A stretch of 64,000 bases of DNA from assembly GCA_000824825.2 (NCBI GenBank), contig LM655191.1, positions 60,277 through 124,276 on the forward strand, written 5' to 3'. Source of the stretch: Mesorhizobium sp. ORS 3324 (GTDB lineage: Bacteria > Pseudomonadota > Alphaproteobacteria > Rhizobiales > Rhizobiaceae). Within the stretch, counting starts at the first letter, position 1. Each line of letters opens with the position of its first letter. The notes under the pieces were generated by a model. That model saw only the letters and a program-made list of their open reading frames with translations. It ran no database searches and was not told the origin of the DNA. Positions 54,474-63,093 of this stretch are shown piece by piece. Made by a program: the position numbers and the translations under genes.

Positions 54474-55247
54474 TCAATAGCGGAATTGCTCGGCAAGAAT
54501 ACGCTCGTTCCATGAATGGTTGGGGTCGAACAGCAACGTCGCCGTCGCGGTCGGCGATTCCCGGACCGTGACCGAGGCGACTGCCTTGACCTCGGTGTGG
54601 TCGGCGGCGGCGTTCACCGGGCGCTTCTCCGCTTCCAATATCTCGAAGCGCACGGTCGCCTTGTTGGAGAGCAACGCGCCGCGCCAGCGGCGTGGCCGGA
54701 AAGGGCTCACCGGCGTCAGCGCCAGAAGCGGCGCATCGAGTGGCAGGATCGGCCCGTGCGCCGAGAGATTGTAGGCTGTCGAGCCCGCCGGCGTCGCGAT
54801 CATGACGCCATCGCAGTTCAGCTCCTCCATCCGCACCTGCCCGTCGACGCTGATGCGGATCTTCGCCGTCTGATAGGACTGGCGCCAAAGCGCCACTTCG
54901 TTGATCGCGAGCGCGGATATGGTTTCGCCCTCATGCGTCACCGCCTGCATCTCCAGCGGGCGGATCGTTTCCGATACGGCCCTCGAAATGCGCTCCTCCA
55001 GGCCGCCGGCGCGATATTCGTTCATCAGGAAACCGATGGTGCCACGGTTCATGCCGTAGACCTTCTTGCCCGAGCTCATTGTGTCGCGCAGCGTCTGCAG
55101 CAGGAAACCGTCGCCGCCGAGCGCAACGATGATGTCGGCCTCTGCGACAGGTATCTGCCCGTAGCGCGACGACAGGCTTTGCAGCGCCGCACGGGCGTCG
55201 TCGGTGTCGGAAGAGACGAAGGCGAAACGGCTGGTTTCTTTGCTCAT
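54474..55247 (-). CDS. nadK: NAD kinase
   Basis: 257 residues. Phosphorylates NAD to NADP with ATP or polyphosphate. Diagnostic motifs: [21 protein letters not shown] and [12 protein letters not shown] 55247 gives the family start M-S-K-E-T; the frame upstream is non-coding. The downstream helicase gene is on the same strand but about 190 bases away. Confidence 0.95.
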   Translation of the reverse strand: MSKETSRFAFVSSDTDDARAALQSLSSRYGQIPVAEADIIVALGGDGFLLQTLRDTMSSGKKVYGMNRGTIGFLMNEYRAGGLEERISRAVSETIRPLEMQAVTHEGETISALAINEVALWRQSYQTAKIRISVDGQVRMEELNCDGVMIATPAGSTAYNLSAHGPILPLDAPLLALTPVSPFRPRRWRGALLSNKATVRFEILEAEKRPVNAAADHTEVKAVASVTVRESPTATATLLFDPNHSWNERILAEQFRY

Positions 55248-55459
55248 GGATCCCGAACGGCGACCGCGACCGCCTGCCGGCCGCGGGCGACGGCGTAGCA
55301 TGCGCCGCCCGCATCTGCAAAGAGCGGCACGCCGTGCCGCGCGGACAGGGGGCTGCGCTCGCGCTTCGTGACAGGCGTGCAACGAATGTGATGGCCGCAA
55401 TGGTTAAGACGAAGCTTAAACACTCGTAAAGCCGGAGCGCGCATGTTAGCCGACAGTGG

Positions 55460-55663
55460 ATGGGTTGGCGGGGGCTGGCCAGTCGAGAGACCTATCTATT
55501 GCCGGTAACGCGTCTGATCATAGTCTTCCTGATGATGGGAAGTTTCGCGCTCATGTTCGCCGAACTGGTGCGGCAGTCGGAAGAGATGAGTCTGCGGCCG
55601 CAGCCGTCTGCCGCCCGCTGCGGCGACGCCACCGAAACGCCCTGCCCGCAAAGGGCACTTTAA
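55460..55663 (+). CDS. Possible small single-pass membrane protein
   Basis: 67 residues with one hydrophobic helix (about 18-35; R-L-I-I-V-F-L-M-M-G-S-F) and two cysteines in the tail. There is no strong ribosome site and I recognise no family, so it may be a chance frame. Kept because of the clean helix. Confidence 0.35.
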   Translation: MGWRGLASRETYLLPVTRLIIVFLMMGSFALMFAELVRQSEEMSLRPQPSAARCGDATETPCPQRAL

Positions 55664-55684
55664 GCCCCTGAACGCCGAACTGCT

Positions 55685-55935
55685 TTAACGGCTCTGCTCG
55701 AGGTGGCAGCCGGGCTGGCGTTTCTGCGCGAGGTACTCGTCGATCAACTGGCGGTAGCGCACCTTGCCGAAGCTCGGAAAATGGCCGCCATGCACGACCG
55801 TGACGTCGAGGTCGCGCATGGCACGCAGCGTCTCGACATAGTCGCCGACGTCGGAGTGATAGACATCGTCGATCAGCGGCCCGTCATAGACGATATCGCC
55901 GGACAGCAGGACTTCCTCCCATAAAGCGCGGCGGC
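55685..55935 (-). pseudogene. 3' remnant of an MBL-fold metallo-hydrolase gene
   Basis: About 82 codons reading on the minus strand to the TAA at 55685-55687. The translated part (L-L-S-G-D-I-V-Y-D-G-P, V-V-H-G-G-H-F-P-S-F-G and a tail) is the C-terminal third of an MBL-fold hydrolase. The N-terminal two thirds, including the H-x-H-x-D-H metal motif, are missing and the homology stops at about 55930. Truncated gene. Confidence 0.75.
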
Positions 55936-55940
55936 AGGCG

Positions 55941-56219
55941 ATGGCGATCTCGACGCAATTGCCCGACAGCCCCTTTGGTCAAGCCTATACGGCGCTCGAC
56001 CGCGCGCTGACCGAACAGATCCGCGCGTTGATCATGCGCCTGCAGGAGATCGGCCTGGTGCGCGCCGACATTGACGGACCGGCGGTCGGCGAGCTCATCT
56101 TCAACAACATGAACATGATGTTCATCGAATTCGTGAAAGGCGACGAGGCGAGGATCCCGGAGCTGCGCGCGGCGATAAGACGGCAGAACCGGATCTTGGT
56201 GGTGGCGATCGGGGTGTGA
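55941..56219 (+). pseudogene. 3' remnant of a TetR/AcrR regulator gene
   Basis: A 92-codon frame with D-R-A-L-T-E-Q-I-R-A-L-I-M-R-L-Q-E-I-G-L and L-I-F-N-N-M-N-M-M-F-I-E-F-V, the C-terminal ligand-binding helices of a TetR regulator. The helix-turn-helix is absent. It starts head to head against the MBL remnant, so the two were probably divergent genes once. Confidence 0.7.
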
Positions 56220-56263
56220 GAAGGATTAAGGCACTGGCCTTCAGCCGCTGCAGCCGCAGTACC

Positions 56264-56464
56264 CTAACGGTTGATCAGCCATAGGATCGCCGAGAGCACG
56301 ATGCTGATCAGTATTCCGGTGGTGATGGGAAAGTAGAGCCTGAAATTCTCACGCTCGATCACGATATCGCCTGGCAGCCTGCCAAGACCGATCCGGGTCA
56401 CCCAGGGCCACAGCAGGCCTGTGGCGACTATGATGAGACCGATGACGATCAGTGTTCGCGACAT
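56264..56464 (-). CDS. DUF2905 small membrane protein
   Basis: 66 residues with two transmembrane segments (about 3-22 and 44-64) and the conserved centre G-R-L-P-G-D-I-V-I-E-R-E-N-F-R-L-Y-F-P-I-T-T, here partly cited. This is DUF2905, a short inner-membrane family found in many bacteria; function unknown. Confidence 0.88.
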   Translation of the reverse strand: MSRTLIVIGLIIVATGLLWPWVTRIGLGRLPGDIVIERENFRLYFPITTGILISIVLSAILWLINR

Positions 56465-56602
56465 GGCAGCATCCTGCCGGAAGTAGCGTCTTGCCGGAGA
56501 TATAGCGACGACATGTCTCGCAGGTAGGCTTTCCTCGATGTTGCCTCTTGAGTTGAGATAGAAACATGCTACAACCTAAAGGAGCATGAGGGGAGGGGTT
56601 GG

Positions 56603-57154
56603 ATGCAGTTTCCTATCTGGCATTGGGCAATCTTGCTGCTGCTGATCGGCGTGCCGGTCGTCTTTGCCGTCCGCTCGGCGAGCAAGCCACCAAAGAATCC
56701 GGAACAACTGGTCGGGTTCGGAGGCTGGTTGATGCTTTTGGCGATCGGCCAGTGCTTGGCACCGTTCCGTACACTGGCTGACCTGTACTCGTCGAGCGAG
56801 GGTTACCAGCGGCTCATGTCGCTGCCGAACGGCCCTTTGGCCGTCGACGGTGAAATCGTGCTGTCGTTGGGATTTGCGCTGCTGCAGCTGATTGTCCTTG
56901 TCGCAATGCTGCGGCGGAGCCCTCGTTTCAAACAGCTGTTCTTGTACCAGTGGATCGCGATCCCATTCGCGTTCGCGCTCGACGCTGTTTGGACCGCCAC
57001 GATCCTGGGCGCGCCAATCGGCCAGATTCTCGCGGGAGATGCGCTGGTCGCACCCGTTCTGACCGCGATTTGGGTTGCCTATGTCTACAAGTCCGTCAGG
57101 GTGCGGAACACTTTTGGCAGGCCGGCCGCCACGGAGGTCGCAGCCGCCATATAG
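56603..57154 (+). CDS. DUF2569-family membrane protein
   Basis: 183 residues with four to five hydrophobic helices. F-G-G-W-L-M-L-L-A-I-G-Q-C (about 38-50) is the family signature. Function unknown. The ATG follows GGGGAGGGG. A divergent DUF2905 gene lies 138 bases upstream. Confidence 0.82.
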   Translation: MQFPIWHWAILLLLIGVPVVFAVRSASKPPKNPEQLVGFGGWLMLLAIGQCLAPFRTLADLYSSSEGYQRLMSLPNGPLAVDGEIVLSLGFALLQLIVLVAMLRRSPRFKQLFLYQWIAIPFAFALDAVWTATILGAPIGQILAGDALVAPVLTAIWVAYVYKSVRVRNTFGRPAATEVAAAI

Positions 57155-57200
57155 CGGGCCGGCTTTGACTGTGCCCATTGCTCGTCCGCCGCGTCAGTTA

Positions 57201-57305
57201 ATGCATGTCGCCCAAAAATGCGCAGCGGTTTTGGGACAACGACATGCATAAAGACAACAACCTAAAGCGCGTCGCGTGAGGCCGTTCAGACGTGACGCGC
57301 TTTAG
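57201..57305. repeat. RPE2 palindromic repeat, copy 4, with second hairpin
   Basis: First palindrome ATGCATGTCG / CGACATGCAT (57201-57249), second CTAAAGCGCGTC / GACGCGCTTTAG (57262-57273 and 57294-57305). Same two-hairpin layout as copy 2 at 25299. Confidence 0.85.
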
Positions 57306-57401
57306 TCAAGGCACTCTCGCGACGATCTCGCAATCGGGAATGTTTAGCTGCGAAGACGGGAACCTGCAGTTTGCCAATCGTGCTGTCACGCCGGCGGGAG
57401 A

Positions 57402-57527
57402 TCACCCAGGCAGTGCTGCGCCTAGTATGTTTTGTCGCAGGGCAGCGCTGTAGGTTCCGTCGTTTGCAAATCGATCCCACACGGAGAAACAGGCCGTGAG
57501 CGCGGCCAGAGCCAGAATTATGCGCAT
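57402..57527 (-). CDS. Short secreted or membrane peptide, unknown function
   Basis: 41 residues. M-R-I-I-L then a hydrophobic stretch with one Cys (A-L-T-A-C-F-S), and a short polar tail. GGGGAG lies five bases before the ATG at 57527, which is good support for translation. Similar one-helix small proteins are seen in Mesorhizobium (recalled). Confidence 0.45.
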   Translation of the reverse strand: MRIILALAALTACFSVWDRFANDGTYSAALRQNILGAALPG

Positions 57528-57925
57528 TGGAGCTCCCCACCCGCGCCTGAAGACGCTCGATGGTACGTTCGGCTCAGAATGCAAGCTATTGCCGATATAG
57601 AAGGTGGCCAGAGTCCGAAAGCGGTATTCGATAAAGCGGACGGCAAGAGCGCCATAGCGGCTCCCAACGCTGGCGGAGCGGCAACTGGCGAGCTTGCCGC
57701 CGCCTAGCCGGCGAGGTTGCTGCCGGCTTGTCGTGGTTCTGTTCCGGCTGTTTGTCGATAGGCTCCGCGGCGCTGAAATAGCATCGTCCTCACATGCCGG
57801 ACGGATTCACCACCTTCGTGCTGTGATGCCTACCTCTATTGGAGCAGACGAGGAGACGATCGGAAAGTCGCCCCGGGGGCTACAATGTCGCTCGGGCATC
57901 GCGGTTGCCCGAGAGGGAGGAGACT
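57528..57925. other. Gap upstream of the DUF3303 gene
   Basis: About 400 bases without a supported gene. A 42-codon frame from ATG 57579 to 57707 has an Ala/Gly-rich product but no ribosome site, so I do not call it. Promoter elements for the DUF3303 gene should be near its right end. Confidence 0.45.
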
Positions 57926-58237
57926 ATGAAATACCTGGTAAATTGGAACGAGCGGCCACACGGATCGGCAATTGAATACGAGAACGTGCAAAAGCGCATC
58001 CTGAAAATCTTCCAGCACTGGGAGATACCGAGCGAAGTCAAGGTGCAAGCCTTCGTGGTGCGCGTGGGCGAATGGGGTGGCAGCATGCTGTGCGAGGCAG
58101 ATGACCCGCTGGTAGTTCACAAAATGTGTTCGACCTTCCCGGCGCTCCAATTCGAGGTCCATCAGGTCGTCGACGTTCAGGACGCGGTCCGCGTCGAGAT
58201 GGAGGCTATCAAATGGCGGGATGAGCTTCCTGCGTGA
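57926..58237 (+). CDS. DUF3303-family protein
   Basis: 103 residues, compact alpha/beta fold of the DUF3303 type: M-K-Y-L-V-N-W at the start and D-D-P-L-V-V-H-K-M in the middle. GAGGGAGGAG precedes ATG 57926. Function unknown. Confidence 0.82.
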   Translation: MKYLVNWNERPHGSAIEYENVQKRILKIFQHWEIPSEVKVQAFVVRVGEWGGSMLCEADDPLVVHKMCSTFPALQFEVHQVVDVQDAVRVEMEAIKWRDELPA

Positions 58238-58373
58238 GCGGCCGCCGACAAGGCGGCCCGTTTCGCAGCGTATGCTGCCGCCTCACCCTACTGGAAACCC
58301 CTCAAAGAGCGAGGCGCGAACGCGCCTTCGTCCATCGGGTGGCGGGCCACCCGAAGCTCGAAAGAGCGAAGGG

Positions 58374-58449
58374 TGGTGCCCCCGGCAGGGATCGAACCCG
58401 CGACCTTCGGTTTACAAAACCGCTGCTCTACCAGCTGAGCTACAAGGGC
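58374..58449 (-). tRNA. tRNA-Thr (anticodon UGU)
   Basis: 76 bases including an encoded CCA. Acceptor stem GCCCTTG / CGGGGGC (with G-T pairs), D-arm with AGCTCAGCTGGTAGAGC, anticodon loop TTTGTAA with anticodon TGT reading ACA threonine codons, and T-loop GGTTCGATCC. All arms fold normally. Confidence 0.96.
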
Positions 58450-58605
58450 ACGGCGCTCCGGTAGCACATTTCGTGCACCAGTAAAGACAAAACTCCGTTT
58501 TGAGTTGCTAATGGACCTTGCGGCCCTGCCTAGGCCGCCATGCTGAAAATCGCCGACAGGCTTCCCATATCGTGTCCAGGTGCAATGGCATCGAACGGGT
58601 GTCGC

Positions 58606-58773
58606 ATGATCAGATTCGTCATCATCCTGCCGATCATCGTCGTGACCTGGCTCCTGCTGGTGAAAGCCGTCAGCGATCTGAAGAAAGCCAATATCGACTG
58701 GACCGGCGTCGCCACCATCATCGGCTTCATCGCGCTGGCCTTCTGGCTGCGGCACATCACCGGCATGGGATGA
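58606..58773 (+). CDS. Small two-helix membrane protein
   Basis: 55 residues: hydrophobic helix about 4-20, a short Lys/Asp loop (L-K-K-A-N-I-D-W-T-G) and a second helix about 31-47. ATG 58606 gives the membrane protein start; ATG 58585 in frame adds seven polar residues. No family recognised; the ribosome site is weak. Confidence 0.5.
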   Translation: MIRFVIILPIIVVTWLLLVKAVSDLKKANIDWTGVATIIGFIALAFWLRHITGMG

Positions 58774-58779
58774 AGGTAA

Positions 58780-58845
58780 GCGAATAGGGAATAGCGAGTA
58801 GCGAATAGGGGACTCGGATCGCGAATTGTCCCTATTCGCTATTCC
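58780..58845. repeat. Direct and inverted GCGAATAGGG repeats
   Basis: GCGAATAGGG occurs at 58780-58789 and 58801-58810, and its reverse complement CCCTATTCGC at 58830-58839. The second and third units can form a hairpin with a loop of about 19 bases. No T-run. Between the small membrane protein and BA14K genes. Confidence 0.75.
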
Positions 58846-58945
58846 TTGCTATTTGCAAAAAAGCTTCGAACCTTTTTTCCGTCGCCGCGACAGACGATCA
58901 AGAGGCGGATGGATCGCCTCGGTCAACCAAACCAAGGAGATCGTC

Positions 58946-59260
58946 ATGTTCAAGCGCACACTCGTTTCCGGCCTGATCGCCACCACCGTCGCCGCCGGCT
59001 CGCTCGTCGGCACCGTCCAGCCCTCGGCTGCCTCTGACCATCATCACCGCCGCGAACTCGGCATCGGCATCGCCGCCGGCGTCGGCGGTTTCGTCCTCGG
59101 CAGCCTGCTTGCCCAGCAGCAGCCGCAGCCGGTCTATGTCGACGAATATGGCGGTGGCTCGTGGCATGTCCGCCGCTGCATGGCCCGCTACCCCAGCTAC
59201 GATCCGGACTCCAACACCTATATCGGCTACGACGGCTACCCGCATTACTGCCGCCTCTAA
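58946..59260 (+). CDS. BA14K-family lectin-like secreted protein
   Basis: 104 residues. Signal peptide (M-F-K-R-T-L-V-S-G-L, cleavage after P-S-A-A), an internal Gly/Ala hydrophobic helix (about 38-53), and the C-terminal BA14K motif W-H-V-R-R-C, then Y-D-P-D-S-N-T-Y and H-Y-C. In Brucella the 14-kDa homologue is an immunoreactive lectin-like protein. AAGGAG precedes ATG 58946. Confidence 0.87.
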   Translation: MFKRTLVSGLIATTVAAGSLVGTVQPSAASDHHHRRELGIGIAAGVGGFVLGSLLAQQQPQPVYVDEYGGGSWHVRRCMARYPSYDPDSNTYIGYDGYPHYCRL

Positions 59261-59290
59261 GGACGAGGGTATCCATCTAAGGGATCGGAA

Positions 59291-59316
59291 GAGGGGCCTT
59301 CGCGGCCCCTTTTTGT
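59291..59316 (+). terminator. Terminator of the BA14K-family gene
   Basis: GGGGCC (59293-59298), five-base loop, GGCCCC (59304-59309), then TTTTTGTT. It lies 30 bases after the stop codon. Confidence 0.88.
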
Positions 59317-59350
59317 TCGTTCAAGGTGAGGGATCTTCGTTGGCCCCAGT

Positions 59351-59779
59351 TCAAATGCTGCGAGCCGTGGGCTCGATCGGCAATCCTGCGGTGCGGCAGG
59401 CCTCGGCAACAACAAGCCGCGCGTTCGGCGAATCGTCGCCCTTCGCGACGAGCTCGAAGCTGCTTCCGGCATCCGGATAAATCTTGGCAACGAAGGGTTC
59501 GTCACCGCCATCGCCCCCGGATGAGTTCTTGGCATTCACATAGCCGCAGACCACGATCTCCCGGCGGCTGTTCAACGTTCGCTCGCCAGCGAGCATCCTC
59601 CCGAACTTGGCGGCGGCGGGATCCTGCAGGCGCTGACGGATGCCGGTGGTGATGATCTCCTCCAGAGCCAGCGAAACCGGAACGGGATTGACGCGCTGGC
59701 CGCTGGCATCGGGTTGAGGTGCCGCCGCCACGCATCCGCAAAGCGAAGCGGCGAGCAAAAGCTGAAGCGTTTTCCGCAT
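59351..59779 (-). CDS. Hypothetical secreted lipoprotein
   Basis: 142 residues. M-R-K-T-L-Q-L-L-L-A-A-S-L-C-G-C gives a lipobox-like end (Cys at 14 or 16). The mature part has a few conserved-looking blocks (D-P-A-A-A-K-F-G and V-V-C-G-Y-V-N-A-K-N). I recognise no named family, though the Asp-Pro-Ala-x-x-x-F and Cys-Gly-x-x-N-x-K pattern is frequent in proteobacterial small exported proteins. ATG 59779 follows AAAGGG. Confidence 0.65.
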   Translation of the reverse strand: MRKTLQLLLAASLCGCVAAAPQPDASGQRVNPVPVSLALEEIITTGIRQRLQDPAAAKFGRMLAGERTLNSRREIVVCGYVNAKNSSGGDGGDEPFVAKIYPDAGSSFELVAKGDDSPNARLVVAEACRTAGLPIEPTARSI

Positions 59780-59903
59780 CGGTGCCCTTTCGCACGCATT
59801 CGAATGCTCCCGCAAGGCGATCGAGCCCATGCCGCCGGCGGTGTACAGTTATTTTGCGAACGTCTAGTCTAACTTTTCGGCCGTCGACGGAGGGGAGGGT
59901 GGC

Positions 59904-60262
59904 TTGGACGAGCAGGACCCGAAAGAAGACCTGATCGAGCCGGTTTTCCGCAACGGCACCGTCACTATCGTCGGCATCCTGCTGGCATTTTCGCTGGGCT
60001 TCATTACCCATTGGCGGCCAACCCGATCCCATGGCAGACCTATCATCTGATTGCTGTCGTGCCGATCCTGGTCGGCATTGCCCTGCAGGTGCGGGCGCTT
60101 GCCATTCTGCTCGACATAAAATCCCTGCGGCGTAGCATCCATGACCGCGCCAGCCGCATATTCATTGCCGGCCTCATCTTCACAGCCAGCGGCGTCGGAC
60201 TGGCGATCCTGCTCGATTTCTTCGACATATCGGCAAAGAGCGCATTGCCAGGCGCGTCGTAG
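59904..60262 (+). pseudogene. Small membrane protein with a single frameshift
   Basis: TTG 59904 (GGAGGGGAGGG upstream) opens a frame with D-E-Q-D-P-K-E-D-L-I-E-P, one hydrophobic helix (V-G-I-L-L-A-F-S-L-G-F) and T-H-W, then runs out of frame at 60014. The -1 frame continues with A-A-N-P-I-P-W-Q-T-Y and two more helices to TAG 60260-60262. One missing G at about 60014 explains the break. Joined, it is a three-helix protein of about 119 residues of unknown function. Confidence 0.7.
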
Positions 60263-61084
60263 TTAGTAGGCTTTCACGCCGCCAATCATCTTCGTCACTT
60301 CAGCCGCCGCCTCTCGCACCAGCGGGCCGATCTCGGCCAGGCGCTCGGGCGTGACCCGCACCGTCGGGCCGGATACCGAAACGCCGCCGATCGGCTCGCC
60401 GAACTCGTTGAAGATGGCGGCCGCCACACAGCGCATGCCGGGATGGCGCTCCTCGTCGTCGACCGACCAGCCGCGATGCTTGATGGTCCCCAGATCATGG
60501 GCGAGCGCCGAAATGTCGGAAAGCGTCTTGTCGGTGTAGCGCTGCAGGCCCGACTTGCGCAGGATGGCCGCAACCCGATCTGGCTCGAGATGGGCAAGCA
60601 CCGCCTTGCCGATGCCCGACGCGTGGAAAGAACTGCGCGTGCCCGGCCGGAAGAAGGCGCGGATCGCCTGATGCGTCTCGACCTGGCTGACGAAGACGAC
60701 GCAATCGTCCTCGGCGACGCCGAGATTGGCGGTCTCGCCGGTCTTCTCCATCAGTTCCTGCATGACGATGCGGGCCCGGTCGACCAGTTTTCTGCGGCGC
60801 AGGAAGGCCGCGCCCATGCGATAGGTCTCGACGCCGATCGACCAAAGCTGGTCGCTCGAGTCGAACTCGACCATGCCGTGGTTCTCCAGCGTCGTCAGCA
60901 TGCGGTAGGCGGTGGAGGCGGCAATGCCGCTGCGTGCCGCGATCTCGCTCAGCGAAAGGCCGCTGGCGTCGGCGACGATCGCCAGGATGCGCAGCGCCCG
61001 GTCGAGCGATTGCACCGAGGCCGCCTCCTGCGGGCCGTTGAAGGCGCGCGGGCGGCCGCGCTGGCGTTTTTCCGCGTTTTCCAT
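60263..61084 (-). CDS. IclR-family transcriptional regulator
   Basis: 273 residues. After a basic N-terminal tail, a winged helix-turn-helix (about 25-85; S-L-S-E-I-A-A-R-S-G-I-A-A-S-T-A-Y-R) and an IclR effector domain (about 95-265; G-V-A-E-D-D-C-V-V-F, A-S-G-I-G-K-A-V-L-A). It is divergent from gcl-hyi, like AllR/GlxR regulators of glyoxylate use, so glyoxylate or a related acid is the probable effector (inference). Confidence 0.9.
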   Translation of the reverse strand: MENAEKRQRGRPRAFNGPQEAASVQSLDRALRILAIVADASGLSLSEIAARSGIAASTAYRMLTTLENHGMVEFDSSDQLWSIGVETYRMGAAFLRRRKLVDRARIVMQELMEKTGETANLGVAEDDCVVFVSQVETHQAIRAFFRPGTRSSFHASGIGKAVLAHLEPDRVAAILRKSGLQRYTDKTLSDISALAHDLGTIKHRGWSVDDEERHPGMRCVAAAIFNEFGEPIGGVSVSGPTVRVTPERLAEIGPLVREAAAEVTKMIGGVKAY

Positions 61085-61116
61085 GCGCGCATTCTCGCCG
61101 ATTTTGCGCAGGGCAC

Positions 61117-61135
61117 AATGAAAAAGTTTTTCATT
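61117..61135. promoter_or_regulatory. Perfect palindrome in the IclR-gcl intergenic region
   Basis: AATGAAAAA-G-TTTTTCATT: nine-base perfect arms around a central G, 33 bases upstream of the IclR start. A good candidate operator for IclR. Further GAAAA/TTTTC half-sites follow at about 61137-61245. Confidence 0.65.
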
Positions 61136-61284
61136 GGTTTTCGAAGTGCTTTTTGGAAAACGAAAAGCGACGCAAAATCAGTCGATAAGCGGCGTTTTCT
61201 CGAAATGAAAAAATATTCTGAAAAAATTGAAAAATCGGAAGCATGCTGGCATTCTCAAGCCAACCAACGAAGTGGAGGCTTGAA

Positions 61285-63066
61285 ATGGCCAGGATGCGCG
61301 CTGTCGACGCCGCGGTTCTCGTTCTCGAAAAGGAAGGCATCACCAATGCCTTCGGCGTGCCGGGCGCCGCGATCAATCCGCTCTATTCGGCGCTGAAGGC
61401 GCGCGGCACCATCCGCCACATCCTTGCCCGCCATGTCGAAGGCGCCTCGCACATGGCCGAAGGTTTTACCCGCGCCAAGGCCGGCAATATCGGGCTCTGC
61501 ATCGGCACCTCCGGTCCGGCCGGCACCGACATGATCACCGGTCTCTATTCGGCCTCGGCGGATTCCATTCCGATCCTCTGCATCACCGGACAGGCGCCGC
61601 GCGCCCGCCTCAACAAGGAGGATTTCCAGGCCGTCGACATCGCGTCGATCGCCTCGCCGGTCGCCAAATGGGCGGTCACGGTCATGGAGCCTTATCTGGT
61701 GCCGATGGCGCTGCAGAAGGCCTTCCATCTGATGCGTTCGTCGCGGCCGGGCCCAGTGCTGATCGACCTGCCCGTCGACGTGCAACTCGCCGAGATCGAA
61801 TTCGACATCGACGCCTATGAGCCGCTCGCGCCGTTCAAGCCGGCAATGACGCGCGCCCAGGCCGAAAAGGCGCTGGCGATGCTCAACCAGGCGGAGAAGC
61901 CGCTGATCGTCGCCGGCGGCGGCATCATCAATGCCGATGCTTCCGATCTGCTGATCGAGTTCGCCGAGGTCACCGGCGTGCCGGTCATTCCGACGCTGAT
62001 GGGCTGGGGCACGATCCCCGACGACCACCGGCTGATGGCCGGCATGTGCGGCCTGCAGACCTCGCATCGGTACGGCAACGCGACGATGCTTGAAGCCGAT
62101 TTCGTCTTCGGCATCGGCAACCGCTGGGCCAACCGCCACACCGGCTCCGTCGACGTCTATACGAAGGGGAAAAAATTCATCCATGTCGACATCGAGCCCA
62201 CTCAAATAGGCCGCGTCTTCGCGCCGGACCTCGGCATCGTCTCGGATGCCGGTGCTGCGCTGAAGATCCTGCTCGATGTCGCCACCGAATGGCGCACCGC
62301 CGGCAGGCTGCGCGACTGGTCGGGCTGGGCGAAGGAGTGCCAGCAGCGCAAGAAGACGATGAAGCGCAAGACGCATTTCGAGCAGGTGCCGCTGAAGCCG
62401 CAGCGGGTCTATGAGGAGATGAACAAGGCTTTTGCCCGCGACACCACCTATGTCACCACGATCGGCCTGTCGCAGATCGCCGGCGCGCAGTTCCTGCACG
62501 TCTACAAGCCACACAACTGGATCAATTGCGGCCAGGCCGGCCCGCTCGGCTGGACGCTGCCGGCAGCGCTCGGTGTGCGCGCCGCCGATCCGGATCGCGC
62601 CATCGTCGCGCTCTCCGGCGACTACGATTTCCAGTTCATGATCGAGGAGCTGGCGGTCGGCGCGCAGCACAAGCTGCCCTACATCCATGTTGTCGTGAAC
62701 AACGCCTATCTCGGCCTGATCCGGCAATCGCAGCGCGGCTTCTCGATGGATTACGAGGTGAGCCTCGCCTTCGAGAACGTCAACCGCGCCAATGATCCCG
62801 AGGCCGGCTACGGCGTCGACCATGTCGCGGTCGCCGAGGCGATGGGCTGCAAGGCGGTCCGCGTGCGCAAGCCGGAAGAGTTCGCCGGCGCCTTCAAGGA
62901 GGCTGAGCGGCTGATGAAGGAGCATGAGGTCCCGGTCGTTCTCGAATTCATCCTCGAGCGCGTCACCAACATTTCCATGGGCACCGAAATCGACAAGATC
63001 ACCGAATTCGAGGAGCTTGCCGAACGCAATGAGGATGCTCCGACGGCCATCATGATGTTGGATTGA
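61285..63066 (+). CDS. gcl: Glyoxylate carboligase (tartronate-semialdehyde synthase)
   Basis: 593 residues. Thiamine-diphosphate enzyme joining two glyoxylates to tartronate semialdehyde and CO2. N-terminal PYR domain ([20 protein letters not shown]; the usual catalytic Glu is Val in this enzyme, here H-V-E), a central FAD-binding region, and the PP domain with the G-D-Y-D-F-Q-F thiamine-binding motif. ATG 61285 follows GGAGG; an upstream ATG in frame at 61243 is less likely. First gene of gcl-hyi. Confidence 0.95.
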   Translation: MARMRAVDAAVLVLEKEGITNAFGVPGAAINPLYSALKARGTIRHILARHVEGASHMAEGFTRAKAGNIGLCIGTSGPAGTDMITGLYSASADSIPILCITGQAPRARLNKEDFQAVDIASIASPVAKWAVTVMEPYLVPMALQKAFHLMRSSRPGPVLIDLPVDVQLAEIEFDIDAYEPLAPFKPAMTRAQAEKALAMLNQAEKPLIVAGGGIINADASDLLIEFAEVTGVPVIPTLMGWGTIPDDHRLMAGMCGLQTSHRYGNATMLEADFVFGIGNRWANRHTGSVDVYTKGKKFIHVDIEPTQIGRVFAPDLGIVSDAGAALKILLDVATEWRTAGRLRDWSGWAKECQQRKKTMKRKTHFEQVPLKPQRVYEEMNKAFARDTTYVTTIGLSQIAGAQFLHVYKPHNWINCGQAGPLGWTLPAALGVRAADPDRAIVALSGDYDFQFMIEELAVGAQHKLPYIHVVVNNAYLGLIRQSQRGFSMDYEVSLAFENVNRANDPEAGYGVDHVAVAEAMGCKAVRVRKPEEFAGAFKEAERLMKEHEVPVVLEFILERVTNISMGTEIDKITEFEELAERNEDAPTAIMMLD

Positions 63067-63093
63067 GTTCGGCGGGAGAGAAGGAGAAAAAGA

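Noticed and set aside
57579..57707. A 42-codon plus-strand frame with an Ala/Gly-rich product
   Set aside because: No ribosome site and no conserved pattern; too weak to call.
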